64,000 nt of DNA from Archegozetes longisetosus (GCA_018873245.2 JAEMBT020000009.1:13977112-14041111); one strand, 5' to 3'; counted from the stretch's first letter, positions 47,501 to 58,580 are shown. The notes: generated from the sequence alone by a model not told the origin. Numbers and translations: made by a program.

Positions 47501-50085
47501 ATGCCTGCTTTTTGATCTGGCTGGGGCTGAAAGCCTCATGCTTTAGAAGGCTAACCACTATCAGAATATCAGTTAATTTGTTATCAAATATTTGATTAAT
47601 GTTTAACAACAAGTAATCGATTGATGCGTCAAATAAATGCCGTTTCTGTGTTTTTCTAACATTTTATTTTCAATACAGGCCTATGTTTAAATTTTAAGAA
47701 AATGTCTGGGGAACTATAGTCCCCCTAGTACCCCTTCTGGCTACGGCTATGTGTGAAAGGGTTTTTCTATATTTTAATTCTGTTTTTAGACTACCGGTAT
47801 TTAAGATAAAGTAATTTTAATCAAGTATAAGTATATTGAGATGTATGTTTAGAAAAGTAGAGTTTTCAAAGTTTAAGAATATCTAACGGAACATAAAAAC
47901 TGAAAGATTAGATGAATGGTAGTGAGTCTAAAATCGGAATTGAGATATAAAGCAGAAAATATTTTGGCTAAAAGTGGCAGACTTGTTGGTCTACACATGT
48001 TGTAATAATGATTAAGCTATATTTATTGAAGCTCTAAATTATTCTCATTCATGGTTAGTTAGCAAGTTTTGAGTGACTTCAATAAATCATGTGTTCAAAT
48101 CTGTTTTAGATCTATCTATAACGTTATTTCAAGTATAGATACCACTTTATAGCATTGATGCAAACAATAATAGTATTGTATTATAAAATAAATTAACTAT
48201 AGAAAATTCTCAACTTGATCCAGACCAGAAAAATTTCGGAGATATGGTGTTAGATCAAAGTGGTTGACATTGAGATTCACGGTCTTTAGATGGGAGTAAA
48301 ACGCCTGTTTATAATGATTTATTTATTGAACAGTCTGGTCTGAATGAAAAAATATTTATATTCATAAGAGTGTTAGAAGTAGTTGGTTATCATATATAAA
48401 TAGGGCATCGGTCTGTTAAGTAATTCAATCTGACCTAAATTGCAATTCAATTTAACTATTATAGAGTGTATCTTAATTTATAAGTTCATCATATATCTGA
48501 TTTGTTGTTTGTAATGAGTAAATAATTGTTATCTGCCTTTTTTAAACAACAACATTATGTCCTTCTTATGTATTATGTGATTTTATTAGGATGGTGATTT
48601 TATTAGGATGGTGATTTTATTAGGAACGTTCTGATTTTTACATATCATCTATGAACTTTCTAGTACTTTTAATATAAACTTACACTCACATATTGATTAT
48701 TATTAGAATATGTAAATCATTCAAATAAAAGTAGTGACCAAATAGTAAAGCTTAATGTACGATAATCACTTTAGGAGATGAGACACTCTTAAGATATAAT
48801 GTAACATCTAATGTAAATATAATAGCATATAACTATTTAGTTGTTTGTATTTGTCTGGAAGATATTAGAGTTGAATTATATCATTTATTATATGTTGTAA
48901 TGAGTTATATTCGTTTGTAATATAGTATTGCTATTGTGATTCATATTAACATGTTAGTTAAGATCAGTTATCACACTCTAATAATAAAATCTGTTTAGAT
49001 CTGAGATCATGTTAAACAATGCTTGTATAAAATCAGTACCAATCACATGAGTAAAAGATTTTATGTTATTGGGATTAGATAAATAAAGTACAGTCTGATC
49101 GTGATTTGAACAACTAGTTGGTGTTATGAAATCTAATTGCTAAACTGACTATAGTGAATAGACTTTCCTGAATCATCAAGGCCTTCAATCCTTTACATTA
49201 ACTATTTGTCAATCAACTTCTACTAATTTATGCAATAATTCAACTTTCCTTTAGATATAAGATCATAATTATCAAGAAAGTTGCCATAATTGCTGAAGTT
49301 AAGTTTCAAGTTTAGAGTTTGCCGAAATCAGAGTATAGATAGAGCCATAGGCGCACCTGAATCTATTACCGAATTAGGATCTTTGCTAAAATCTTGTTGC
49401 CATAATCCCAACTCTTCAACATTATTGACCACATAGAGAAGATCTAACCTAACTTGACCTAACCTAAACTAACCTAACCTAACCTAACCAGTTACTAAAA
49501 TCAAAATTTGCCATTGAGTTGTCAAAATCGAGAACAGACTGTACTAACTGATGGTTATTTGAGGAGTTTACATAAATCAAAGTCTCTAAGTTGACATTTT
49601 AGATGAGAACGAAAGACAGAAAAACAAGTTAATCAAAAGCTCGAAACGAGTTGGAGTCAAGGTTCTCAGAATAACGTCAAACAGTCGTCCGCGTGGCTAT
49701 ACACTCTTCGTATCAGACTTTAGAAAGTTGTTTCATAGAGATCGGTTTTAGACAACTCTCATTAAGTTGTGCTCAAGAATGGAAATAAAGTATTTGCAGC
49801 TTGCAGAACAAGTATTTTTCAGTGACTGATCAAAAAAGAAAAGAGAAGCGGGAAGGAGGCCGAAGAAAAAGAGAACTAAAATGAAGAGGAGCTAGGCGGG
49901 AGAAAAGCAGCCAAGTATATATATGTTAAGAGATGGAAGAGATATTGGAGCATCTTTGGAATGAGAGATATGAACAAAGAAATTACTAACTCAAAACTCT
50001 TAGTAGATGTCGAATCAATAGTTGTTTAATAGAAATATTGATATTTAGTTGAATTTTTGAATTTTTATATTGTATTTTATATTAT
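44545..50085. other. non-coding stretch with repeats
   Basis: No gene recognised. Contents: a roughly 20-bp repeat GAATGTATTAGAGTAGAGAA (44865-44930); a C-rich run CCCCCACCCCCACTTACCCC (45717-45750); a tetranucleotide-like TTTTATTTTA run (46284-46310); the 15-bp minisatellite at 47022-47255; a transposon-like tail at about 47700-47760 (CCCCTTCTGGCTACGGC); a 17-bp repeat GATTTTATTAGGATGGT (48580-48625); an AACCTA tract (49443-49492). A purine-rich, GC-richer block at 49640-49920 could be a distal promoter, but no exon could be defined. Confidence 0.45.
47022..47255. repeat. 15-bp minisatellite (about 15 units)
   Basis: Units resemble ATTCTGTTAGTCGGA. The period is a multiple of three, so both strands stay open for 60-76 codons; these frames are artefacts. 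Confidence 0.85.
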
Positions 50086-50089
50086 GTTC

Positions 50090-50493
50090 TGAGAATAATT
50101 GAATACAAAATGCACTCAAAATGCACTCAAAATGCAATAATTTATTAAAAACAAAAGGTATTTTACAAAGAATTACTATAATAATAGATTAATAATTTTA
50201 GTTTAGTTAATTGCTCATTGTCCATAGCTCTTCATATTCGAGTTGTAGTACAGTTGTAAGTTTATGCAATCTAAAACTATATAACCTTCAATAGGAATAA
50301 GTCATTTGTGACTAATAACTAATAAAATGCTTTTATTAGTTAATAATAAAATTAAGTAGACGTTAATTATTCACTAAATTCACAGATAGGGGACGAGTTT
50401 TATTTTGCTTAAGTTCACTTTTTAAGTTGAAATTTAATATATAAAATGCTATTTCTTTTTTCACATAACTCTACATGTAACAGGCTTTGTAAC

Positions 50494-50530
<37 letters not shown>

Positions 50531-51080
50531 AATCTTTTCATTTCTCTTTTAATTTTTCGATCAATTGTTCAACAAATCTGGTAGTATATAAATAACTACC
50601 TAATCGTTTGAATCATCAATTGTCGCCTTTAATAATATGTTGTTAGTGATGGCCTAATTGCACTTACTTTCAACTTAATTAGACACTTTCTTTGCTTTAA
50701 TTTTTAATTTTTTTTTCAACTTTTTTGATTCTACATCTAGTTCAATAACTTTTAGCTGTTTTATTGGAAATATTTAGTTCCTTTGCCAATTTGACATAAC
50801 TTTTATGAATTTGATTTACATTTTGTTCAACTTATATCTTCCACTTCTCTTTTAGATTTATTAGTCTATCAACTACTTGCCAGGTATTCTTTCGAGTTAT
50901 TGTATGATATACTGTTGTTTTGAATTAACGTTTCTATATTTACTAAATATATTAATTTATGCAAACGATATTCAATTCTAAAAGCTATGCAATTAGTTTA
51001 TGTACTTAGATGTTTTGATAAACAATCTATATGTATCACATGTAGGGTTATTTTGTCGGCATTTTTGGATCTCGACATGG
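50090..51080 (-). mobile_element. decayed mariner-type (IS630-Tc1-mariner) DNA transposon, copy A
   Basis: The minus strand encodes KLAKELNISNKTAKSY (around 50800-50750), a helix-turn-helix clearly related to KLGKELNVSDKTAKSY in copy B at 54.4 kb. Flanking non-coding parts also match copy B in order (TTTTAGTTTAGTTAATTGCT against TTTTAGTTTAGTTGATTGCT, and CATGTAG with its neighbourhood near 51040). Several in-frame stops show it is dead. No catalytic domain remains, so both copies probably derive from an internally deleted ancestor. A CT run interrupts it at 50496-50527. Ends are not defined. Confidence 0.6.
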
Positions 51081-52195
51081 GATCGGTTCAATTATTCTTT
51101 ATAGTCATTTTTAGCTTAACTCTTCACTTCGACCTTTCTGGATAATTATGGCAAATTATAAACTGATGATCGGCTTCTCTTCAGTTTATTAATATTTACT
51201 TTAGCAGCATTTGAGTACACAGTACCTTTATATCGTCACTTCAATGCTATAATACGCTAAATCGAAGATTTTCATAAATATTTCATAAAATCAGTTAATG
51301 CCACTTTTGAAGTAAGATATCAAGCCTCGAATCGAATCTGAAAGTTTTGGAATAGATTTTCAGAAATCGGTTGTGCAATTAAGCGCTATCTTTTGATCGC
51401 CAAAATTTTCAGTTCTATATTGCGCTAACTCTATGAACTTCTCTCTAGTCAGTTTCTCTCTATTCCTCAACAATAGAAGAACTAAATACTGTACATCTAT
51501 ATCAAATATTATATCATGAATTATACAGCTGTAAAATAGTTTCTTAGGGTTTCGGTTCTAAACTTTAAACTCAAATTTGTCCATGACAGACTTTTACGAG
51601 CTAGCGTATTATAGAACTGAGGTGAAGATACCATAGCATTTACAATTTGACTTAAAGTTGTTTTTATCCCTAATTTAAATAAGCGCTCATAACCAAATAA
51701 TAAAACTGTATTTATTAACCAAATTTATTTATTAACTTATGAATTAAAATAGTCATGTGGTTTTGGTTTACGGTTTTGAGCGCTTTTTTAATTAGAGATA
51801 AAAAAAACTTTAAGCCATATTGTAAGAGTACCCTTTAGTTTCTTAGAGCTTGGAGTTCAAAAGAATCAAAAATAAGCCAAAAACTAGGTAAATGTTGAGA
51901 GGTGGCAACTCTATTGAAAAGTTCATATGATTTGGGTGAAGGGGGCCGCAAATTGTACTTATTTATTATTTATTTACTCTATAAGGTGATTCGAATTAAT
52001 ATTTTACAAAAGAAAGTTTGATAAAATTTCAGATTAGAAGCAAAATCAGTCAATTAATATATCTTAAACTTTGGCAAATAGGCTTTATTCTAGAAATAGG
52101 GAACCTGGAGGATCAGGAGGACCGGGAGACCAATCATAGACTTAATAAATCAAACGAATAATTATTTACTACAAGAACTATCATGAATATTGAAC
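51081..52195. other. non-coding stretch, probably old transposon debris
   Basis: No open frame of note and no recognised family. The approximate inverted echo TAATTTAAATAAGCGCTCATAAC (51672 on) and GTTTTGAGCGCTTTTTTAATTA (51773 on) hints at termini of an old element of about 120 bp. Confidence 0.35.
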
Positions 52196-52295
52196 TTTTA
52201 ATAGGTATTTCATAGTAATTAAAATACAGTAATTAATAATAAGAGTAATATGAAATTGAATACTAGAGAGTTTGAGATATTTAAATAAATAAATC

Positions 52296-52749
52296 CTAAA
52301 TGATTTGATGTTTCTGGAGATTGCTATCCGATATGCGTTTGAATCTAATTCCTTCTTTGTCCAAAATACAGTTAGTATAGAAACCAACAACCGTATCGAG
52401 GGCAACTCCATTTATTTTGGCAAATTTCTCTATCCCTTCAAAATATCAATCAAATTACATTCTTATCTAAACTTCAATTTGCGATCATTTTCTTGAGAAA
52501 CTTATAACTTACTAAAAGAATAGTTAATTTTATATATGATTGAATCATAAAAATTAAAAATAAAAGAAACCAAATTTCGAAACAAGAAAAGAAGAAATTT
52601 CGAGACAAGATAAGAAAAATTCAAAACGTTGAAAATAGATGCTTACCTTTAACATTCTGAACAGCTTGTATAAGTTCAAGACAATCAAACTGACTCGGCA
52701 TCGCTTTGACAAACTGAAGCACAAAAGAAGCTAGAATCACAAAATACAT
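52296..52749 (-). CDS. small secreted protein (80 aa, two exons)
   Basis: Exon 1 (52749-52647) encodes a signal peptide (MYFVILASFVLQFVKA, residues 1-16) and the start of the mature chain, ending at a perfect GTAAGC donor. Exon 2 (about 52435-52296) reads KFAKINGVALDTVVGFYTNC and then about 23 residues to a stop. The splice after AAA-G is phase-consistent with an acceptor at TTTTGAAG; a second possible AG six bases further in would drop two residues. The predicted mature peptide has two cysteines (23 and 57), suggesting one disulfide or a disulfide dimer, and is mostly helical in character. I recognise no family; secreted effector, salivary or hormone-like roles are open. A TATAAATA box 76 bases upstream and ATTAAA at 52202-52197 support a compact real gene. 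In-frame stops upstream of exon 2 rule out an unspliced form. Confidence 0.55.
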
Positions 52750-52824
52750 TATGAATAATTGAGAGAGAGATGTTAGACTCTTAAGGTATCTACTAAACTT
52801 ACTATAGATCAGATTTGATCATCC

Positions 52825-52832
52825 TATTTATA
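52825..52832 (-). promoter_or_regulatory. TATA box (TATAAATA) of the 80-aa secreted protein gene
   Basis: TATTTATA on + reads TATAAATA on minus, 76 bases before the ATG. This would place the transcription start near 52800 and leave a 5' UTR of about 50 bases, with a short GA run in it. Confidence 0.55.
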
Positions 52833-53935
52833 TGAATTCTGCGATCGTAGGAGTGTTGCATTTTACTATGCACTCATCTAATTCACTTAGTTTGATAACG
52901 TAACTAATTGTTAATGATCGAATCTCCATATGAAAGCTCTATAAAAACGATTTTGCATTTATTTTTAGTTCAAAATTCTCCATAAATTTATTTGGAAAAT
53001 TTGCTTAATGCAAGTGAAAGTTGCAATTTATTACACATATGTAAAAATTGTTAAAACGCTTCATTAAAGATCAATCTACACTAATTTGTACTCGACCTTA
53101 ATGTTAAATTGAATTAGTATAAGTTGAAACAGTTTTTCTTATTCTTGAATTTTTATTGAGACTGTTTTCACTGCGGATGCTCTCACGAATGCTTTCTGCC
53201 AAAAATTTCTTTTAGTTCATATAAATTGGGATCAGAGAGATGAGGCTCATAAACAATTCAAACTTGATTAGCTCGCATGATTTAGATATCTCAGATCATT
53301 AGAAGAAAATTTTAAAGATTAATGTTGATGAAAACTTGAACATATTGAAGTTTTCTGCACTTAGCTATTACAGAATGAAGTTCTGAGAAAAGTCTAAGAC
53401 GTGGATTATTGAGAAATTTCGTTCAAGTATCGCGCACCATATATAGATTAAGACTTGGGAATTTAGAAAATTTAGAAAATTTTGAAAGTTTAGAGAACGT
53501 TCATTTTTAAAAACACTGAATTTCATTATTTATACAACCAATTACATAGGCTTGTAATTTATTGTTCATTCAATAATATTTAGAAACTGATTTTAATAAC
53601 ATCTTAAAGTGAAGCATGAGTCATGATATGGTGATCTAACCTAACCTAAGATATTATATCTGAAATATTTTTATTTAATTTCCTATTACAGTCGAATTTG
53701 TGCTAAGCGACCAGCTCAGTGCGCAAATCTTCGGTCGCTTGCGACAACTGGTCGCTCTACAATCTAAGCCATGATTGACTGAAGAAGTATGATTCAATAA
53801 GTATTTAATGTTGATTTATTTATTACAAGTAGTTTTCGATACCACTTCTAATTAGATACAATAAATCATTTAGTTATCAGTTATTTTAGTTTGACGTTTA
53901 CTCCAATTAACAATAATTCACATCAATAAGATGCT
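52833..53935. other. non-coding stretch with one transposon-like terminus
   Basis: No gene recognised. At 53690-53765 a sequence starting TACAGTCGAATTTGTGCTAA with internal GCGACCAG/CTGGTCGC inverted repeats looks like a pogo/Tigger-type end; no matching second end was located. A short AACCTA tract lies at 53635-53650. Confidence 0.4.
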
Positions 53936-53939
53936 CGGA

Positions 53940-54790
53940 GAAAAAATCCACACAAAATTCAATTATTTATAACTTTTTTATTAGTGAATAAAAATGAAAG
54001 AAATTTTACATAGAATTGATATAATAATAAATAAATGATTTTAGTTTAGTTGATTGCTGATAGTGGCCTTTTGTACATAACTATTCGTATTCAAGTTCTA
54101 ATACACGATAATAGGCTTTGGAAATAGTTTTCGGGCAGTTTCTTCATATCTCTTTTAATTTTTCGAACAAATATTCAACAAATTCAGCTCTAAGAGATGG
54201 ATGTGCAAAATATGAATCACTACTGTAACCACTTGAACCTTCAAATGTAAAATAACTTTCGTCATCTACTATTATATGCTTTTGGTGATGGCTCAAGTGC
54301 ACGTATTCTCAACTTATTTAAACACTTTCTTTGCTTTAGTTTTTGGTTTTCGTTGCTTTTTGGAGCAGTTTTTCTTTCGAATTTTTTAATTCCATACTTA
54401 ATCAAATAACTTTTGGCAGTTTTATCGGAAACATTTAACTCTTTCCCCAATTTCATATAACTTACTTACTGTGTTCACATTTTTTCGATATATTTTATTA
54501 TGTCTCTTTCTAATTTATTTACATTAAAGGTTTTTCCTTTACTTATATTTTGTTTATAGAAATTTCCAATGAATATTCTTCTGCTATTTTCATTTAGTGT
54601 CTGCGTATTTACTGAATATATTCATTTATGCAAATGATATCGATTTTAAAAACTACAATAACTACGCAATTAATTTAAGTACTCAGAACTTTTGGAAAAG
54701 AATCTTTATATGCATTACATGTAGACTGATTTTGTGCAGATTTTTTTTCTTTGAGCACCTTAGTTCCTTAGTCTTAGTCAGGTTTTCATA
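53940..54790 (-). mobile_element. decayed mariner-type DNA transposon, copy B
   Basis: The minus strand carries a transposase remnant. The frame 54456-54262 encodes a helix-turn-helix (KLGKELNVSDKTAKSYLIKY) and a linker. A neighbouring frame from about 54275 carries IVDDESYFTF, the usual context of the first catalytic Asp in IS630-Tc1-mariner transposases. The chain then stops after about 40 more residues, with the rest of the catalytic core missing. At least one frameshift and an internal deletion separate it from a working gene. It matches copy A at 50.1-51.1 kb over most of its length. Ends are not defined. Confidence 0.65.
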
Positions 54791-54969
54791 AAGAGAAATG
54801 TGTTTTCCTTTAAAACAAACTTTTTAAATTATTAATACATTTCAATGCTTGAGAATTAATAAATAGCTTTCATTTATTTTTTCGTCTGACATGCAATGCT
54901 TGACTCCAATATTTCTGTCAATGATCAATTGAATAAGTTTTCTTCCCATAACTCCGTCGTCACTCTAGA

Positions 54970-55515
54970 TGTCACCAATCCACTATCAAATGATACTCTT
55001 CTGAACAAATTGCTCCATCTATCTGTTCAACAAATGAATCCGTTTCTTGAGTATCACTCCCTTCACAATTATTAACATCCGTTGAACTGAGTTTAAATCC
55101 AGACTTTAAGAAACAATTTTTGATTTTTTGAGATTCGCCATCACTTCATGCATCTCTTATCCAATAAGAATTGAAGATATTGACATTTCAAATTATTGGG
55201 AGGTTTTGATTTTGTTTCATTAATGATGAAACTTTAGGTTAGGTTAATCTAACCTAACCTAGCTTAACTTTTTTCTATATCTCCTTTTAGAATTCTTAAC
55301 CCCTTGATCCAGAGGTTGAAAGGACAGAAGTGGTATTCGCCGATAAATATTTAAGGTAAACATTACTTAGTTCACCCTGTAACGATGTATTGAAACATCC
55401 AAAAATATATAATTCGTTGGCTTTGTTTTTCACATCTTTGTTAATTTTTGTAAGTCATTCCTGAAATATTGATGTATTCATCCATGCCTTAGAGTTGTTT
55501 CTATAAATTACCGGT
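54970..55515 (-). mobile_element. Tigger/pogo transposase fragment
   Basis: On the minus strand, the segment from about 55515 reads NNSKAWM, then after a stop NKANELYIFGCFNTS, LSNVYLKYLSANTTSVLS, and further down KNCFLKSGFKLS. These match the order of the DDE core and C-terminus of Tigger/jerky-type transposases (N-KAWM, catalytic DN region, L-N-L--LPPNTTS-LQP, I-NCF-KAGF). Several stops and frame changes interrupt it. The fragment runs straight into the 4-bp duplication of the element at 55520, which therefore inserted into this older copy; the bases at 58311 onward continue its flank. An AACCTA tract sits inside it (55237-55268). Confidence 0.6.
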
Positions 55516-55728
55516 AGTTCTGCCGTTTCATGAAAAACATAACGCAAGAGGTACAATCGCGAGTAAAATCATGCAGGCTTTCGTACTTAGTGCTTAGAAG
55601 TTTTACTATAGTCCGTTTTGCTATAAATATAATAACTTATCAAGTTAAATTTTTTATATTTATTAATTGCAACAATAAGTTTTCTTTAATAATATAATTG
55701 TTTTACAAAATATAATGAATTTAAAAAT

Positions 55729-56208
55729 TTAAACTTTTGGTATTTCGTCGTATTCGTCCTTATACTTTTGATCTAGAGTATTAATTAATTTTAACATAGA
55801 ATTATATTTATTTATATGCAACCCTCTAGCTTTTGACTGTTTAGGAATATTGACAAGAACTTTACCATCGCTTTTAATTAAATTGTTTTTAACATCTTCA
55901 CATAAAATATCAACATCATGATATGTCTCTTCATTATGATTATACTTAACATGAATTTTATATGAGCGTTTCCTGAATTGACATTCTTTACTTATATGAA
56001 ATAGATTGGACAAGTTAGGTTTTGTTAAGTCATTAAAGAGTAATATATCTTTGTGAGTTATACGAAGAACAGTAATATTTTTACGTGAATTCTTAATTAA
56101 GTCATAACAATGCCTAGGACTTAGGCTGCCAACTGTCCAGGCCTCACTTGGATAGTCCAGTTTTCGGGGGTCTTGTCCAGTTTTTTTATCATTGACAATA
56201 TGTCTCAA
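55729..56208 (-). pseudogene. C-terminal part of the Sola-like transposase
   Basis: An open frame of about 140 meaningful residues starting HCYDLIKNSRKN just after the hAT insertion point and ending DEYDEIPKV with a stop 209 bases inside the left terminus of the element. The first residues of the longest open frame here are hAT sequence, not transposase. It is rich in Lys, Asn and Ile. Confidence 0.65.
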
Positions 56209-56966
56209 ATAAATGTCGTGACTAATATAAAAAATTTAATATTTTACAAATTAGTCACTTGGTTTATAAATTAATTAGGATTAAAATTGACTCCTCCGTA
56301 AAGTAGCCAACTAATTTATACAATTATTTTGCAAACTGGTTGACTAAATTACAAAGTGGTCAACGTTGTAAATTATTCATCACATATATAATGTTAAAAA
56401 CATGATAACTGATTACATACTGTAATATAGGTTTGTTTATCACATACGATAAGTATGTAATAAGTTTATTATACATTATTATACGAAATATTGTGGACAA
56501 TAATGAGCACAAACAATGCTAATTTTTTACAAAACATTAATCGATAACTTTTTTAATGGTCTAATAGTTTATGGCATTGAAATGTTGTGTAATGGAAAAT
56601 TATTTAATTGAAATATGATATGATTTGTGCGAGAAATGAGTGATAAAACCCGGAATCAGTCATCCGATAGGAAACGGGTCAAGAGGTGGACACAATTTAA
56701 TGACAATTGGCTTCAATTGGAAGAGCTTAAGTGTTGGATACAGAAGGAAAATGATGATTACACAGCATTTTATAAATGGTGTTCAAAACAATGACAACTA
56801 AGTATGAGGGCATCAAAACATTGAATGACCACAATCTGAGACCAAAAAATATTGACAGAGTGAAGCAATTTAAACGACTGTCCAGTTTTGTCCAGTTTTT
56901 TTAGTCAAAATTTAATACCTAATCCAGTTTTTTTTTAATTTTTCAGTTGGCAGCCGTACCTAGGAC
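56113..56966. mobile_element. internally deleted hAT element nested in the Sola-like transposon
   Basis: The element is 56121-56958 (838 bp), flanked by identical CCTAGGAC at 56113-56120 and 56959-56966, an 8-bp hAT-type duplication. The ends share GGCTGCCAACTG in inverted orientation, a Zaphod/Tip100-like hAT terminus, with several subterminal TCCAGTTTT copies. On + it keeps a 52-codon frame (56636-56794, MSDKTRNQSSDRKRVKRW...) matching the zinc-finger start common in these hAT transposases (K-W-F---WL--LE-L--W----D---A-Y--WC). The rest of the transposase is deleted. The reading frame of the host transposon is continuous across the insertion site if the insert and one duplication copy are ignored, so it is the most recent event here. 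Confidence 0.85.
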
Positions 56967-57109
56967 TATAAATATAAACATTTCTTTTAAAATTTTGGCT
57001 TATATTTTTATGCAATGCATCACAAGACATTTCTGTGTGACCAACTTCAAGATATTTTAAAGTAATAGTTTCGAAATTAATACTTTTGCCATTAATAATT
57101 AAAATTAAA

Positions 57110-57703
57110 TTAGCATATTTTTTTATTTTTATTTTGGCCCGTACAGTTGTCTGACCATAGAATAACTTCTTTAGAATTTTTACAAAATTCGGAGTTTAAA
57201 AACATTAGAGTAAAATTGATAAATTCTAAAGTTTTTTCAATTTCTGTATCATTTGATACAATACATAAGGAATTCTTATTTTTCCCTATGCCGCAAAATG
57301 TCTGGTTGTACACAGAAATTATATCATTAAAGTGTGAATCTTTGAGAGGTAATCTTGGAATAGTAATAATTTTTTGCATATCTACTGCTGCAACAGCTAA
57401 TTCTGTGTTAGTTTTAGATTTATTTGCGTCTATATGCATCAAATTTTTCGAATCTTTAGAATTTTCTTTATGTATCTCATAACATTTACATTTTTCACAC
57501 TCACAAATATTAGACTTATTATGTATTTCATAAATAACACATTTTAAACACATATCCTGGAAGGGTCTCCTAAAGCCAATATTCAATTTTTTAAAAAACG
57601 AATTAAAATAATTGAATGTGCGACTTTCAGTTGAACTTTTAGCTTCAATGAATTTTTTGTATGATTTACATGGACTTATATTAAATTTCTCACTGATATA
57701 CAA
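57110..57703 (-). pseudogene. central catalytic part of the Sola-like transposase
   Basis: 197 codons. From N to C: a YISEKF-N start, a cysteine cluster (MCLKC, CECEKCKC) likely to bind zinc, a variable Asn/Lys stretch, ELAVAAVDMQKIITIPRLP with the first putative catalytic Asp, SVYNQTFCGIG, and EVILWSDNCTGQNKN with the second. The codons before its first TTG continue open (SYSPNR), so it begins at a frame break rather than at a true start. Confidence 0.7.
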
Positions 57704-57725
57704 TCTATTTGGGGAATAGCTTAAA

Positions 57726-58145
57726 TTATAATGTGACTTGTGGGTTAAAGGACATTATATATTTCTCAATTTCAGTATCGAAATCATTAGATTTTCTTTT
57801 CCACTTATCTCTTTTTTCTTCAGTTTTAGGTAATCTGTTAAATACATCGTTTTTAAGTAGTTTTCTTATTGAAGAATCTGTTTTATATCCAAGTAGTTTT
57901 AAGAAAAACTGTTTACAAACTTCTTTTTTGTCTAATTTAAAATGTAATTTATGTTGCTTAAATGTCACACTTTTAATTTTCTCCTCCTTTACATTTTTCA
58001 CTAAAAATAATTGTTTATCTCTTGATGAAAGTACATCAAATTGTTGTTTAATTCTAATTAAATCGTTTGAAGTGAAATTGTTTTCACAGTTGAAATTGCA
58101 CATTTTGCTTTTATAACTTTTGTTTATTTCATTTAAAATGCTCAA
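57726..58145 (-). pseudogene. N-terminal part of the Sola-like transposase
   Basis: About 139 codons; the first ATG encodes MCNFNCENNF. The segment holds LSSRDKQLFLVKNV, a KEVCKQFFLKLLGY helix-rich block typical of the family's N-terminal domain and a basic DKWKRKSND stretch before NPQV. It ends at a frame break 22 bases before the central block. Confidence 0.7.
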
Positions 58146-58310
58146 TTTAATAGTTTGATATATTTTTATAAGATAAAATTAAATAAATAGTGGCAAGTAA
58201 ACAATAAACTGAATAGTGCGCCAAATACAGTACGAATGACAATCTTAAAAACTGGTTTTTCACTTACGATGGTACTTCTTACGTTATATTTTTCATGAAA
58301 CGGCAGAGTT

Positions 58311-58580
58311 CTATTTTATCTTCATTTTAGTAAAAAAATTGTGGTCTCTGATTTAGCAATAATTAAATGTTTCGATTTTTCCAGATTAAGGCTACATCCT
58401 TTATTTAGATGCATTCACTCAAAGGTATAACAGCGGTTTGCGATACAACGATGTTTTGTTATGCGGCAATGTATGAATAAAATTGTTGGCTATTAGAACA
58501 CAGAGTGCTTCATACTTAAATGTATATATAAAAGCAGTGAAAATGTTGAATTTAGTTTTTAACTTCAATGTGTTATATAG
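58311..58580. other. old transposon flank between the Sola-like element and the LINE
   Basis: Continues the Tigger-fragment side of the insertion. It contains GGTATAACAGCGGTTTGCGA and TTGTTATGCGGC, words typical of Tigger-class subterminal sequence, but no transposase reading frame. Confidence 0.35.

Larger units (their letters stand above)
55520..58306 (-). mobile_element. TIR DNA transposon with Sola-like/DUF7869-type transposase, about 2.8 kb with a nested hAT
   Basis: Inverted termini start CTGCCGTTTCATGAAAAA at both ends (exact for 18 bases, about 36 of the first 40) and are flanked by AGTT at 55516-55519 and 58307-58310, a 4-bp target duplication. The minus strand encodes one transposase in three visible blocks: 58145-57726 (CNFNC and a basic KWKRKSNDFDTEI region), 57703-57110 (a CxxC/CxC cluster, AAVDMQK, then WSDNCTGQNKN) and, after a short frame break, KYLEVGHTEMSCDALH followed by the C-terminal part at 56208-55729. 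The VDMQ and SDNCxGQNKN aspartates look like an RNase H-fold catalytic core as in uncharacterised arthropod and cnidarian proteins annotated DUF7869. A 4-bp duplication suggests the Sola superfamily. Without the hAT insert it is about 1.94 kb. It is no longer active: one frameshift near 57.71 kb, another near 57.11 kb, and the insertion. Confidence 0.75.

Noticed and set aside
49826-49915. AT-hook-like reading RRPKKKRTK in a purine-rich block
   Set aside because: Bounded by stops within about 20 codons, no splice signals; an effect of purine-rich sequence.
52305-52496. + frame and minus frame 52411-52181 over the secreted-protein exon 2
   Set aside because: Both are shadows of the true minus-strand exon, which is shorter but joins to a signal-peptide exon.
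57147-58116. + frames 57147-57482 and 57709-58116
   Set aside because: Antisense shadows of the Sola-like transposase.
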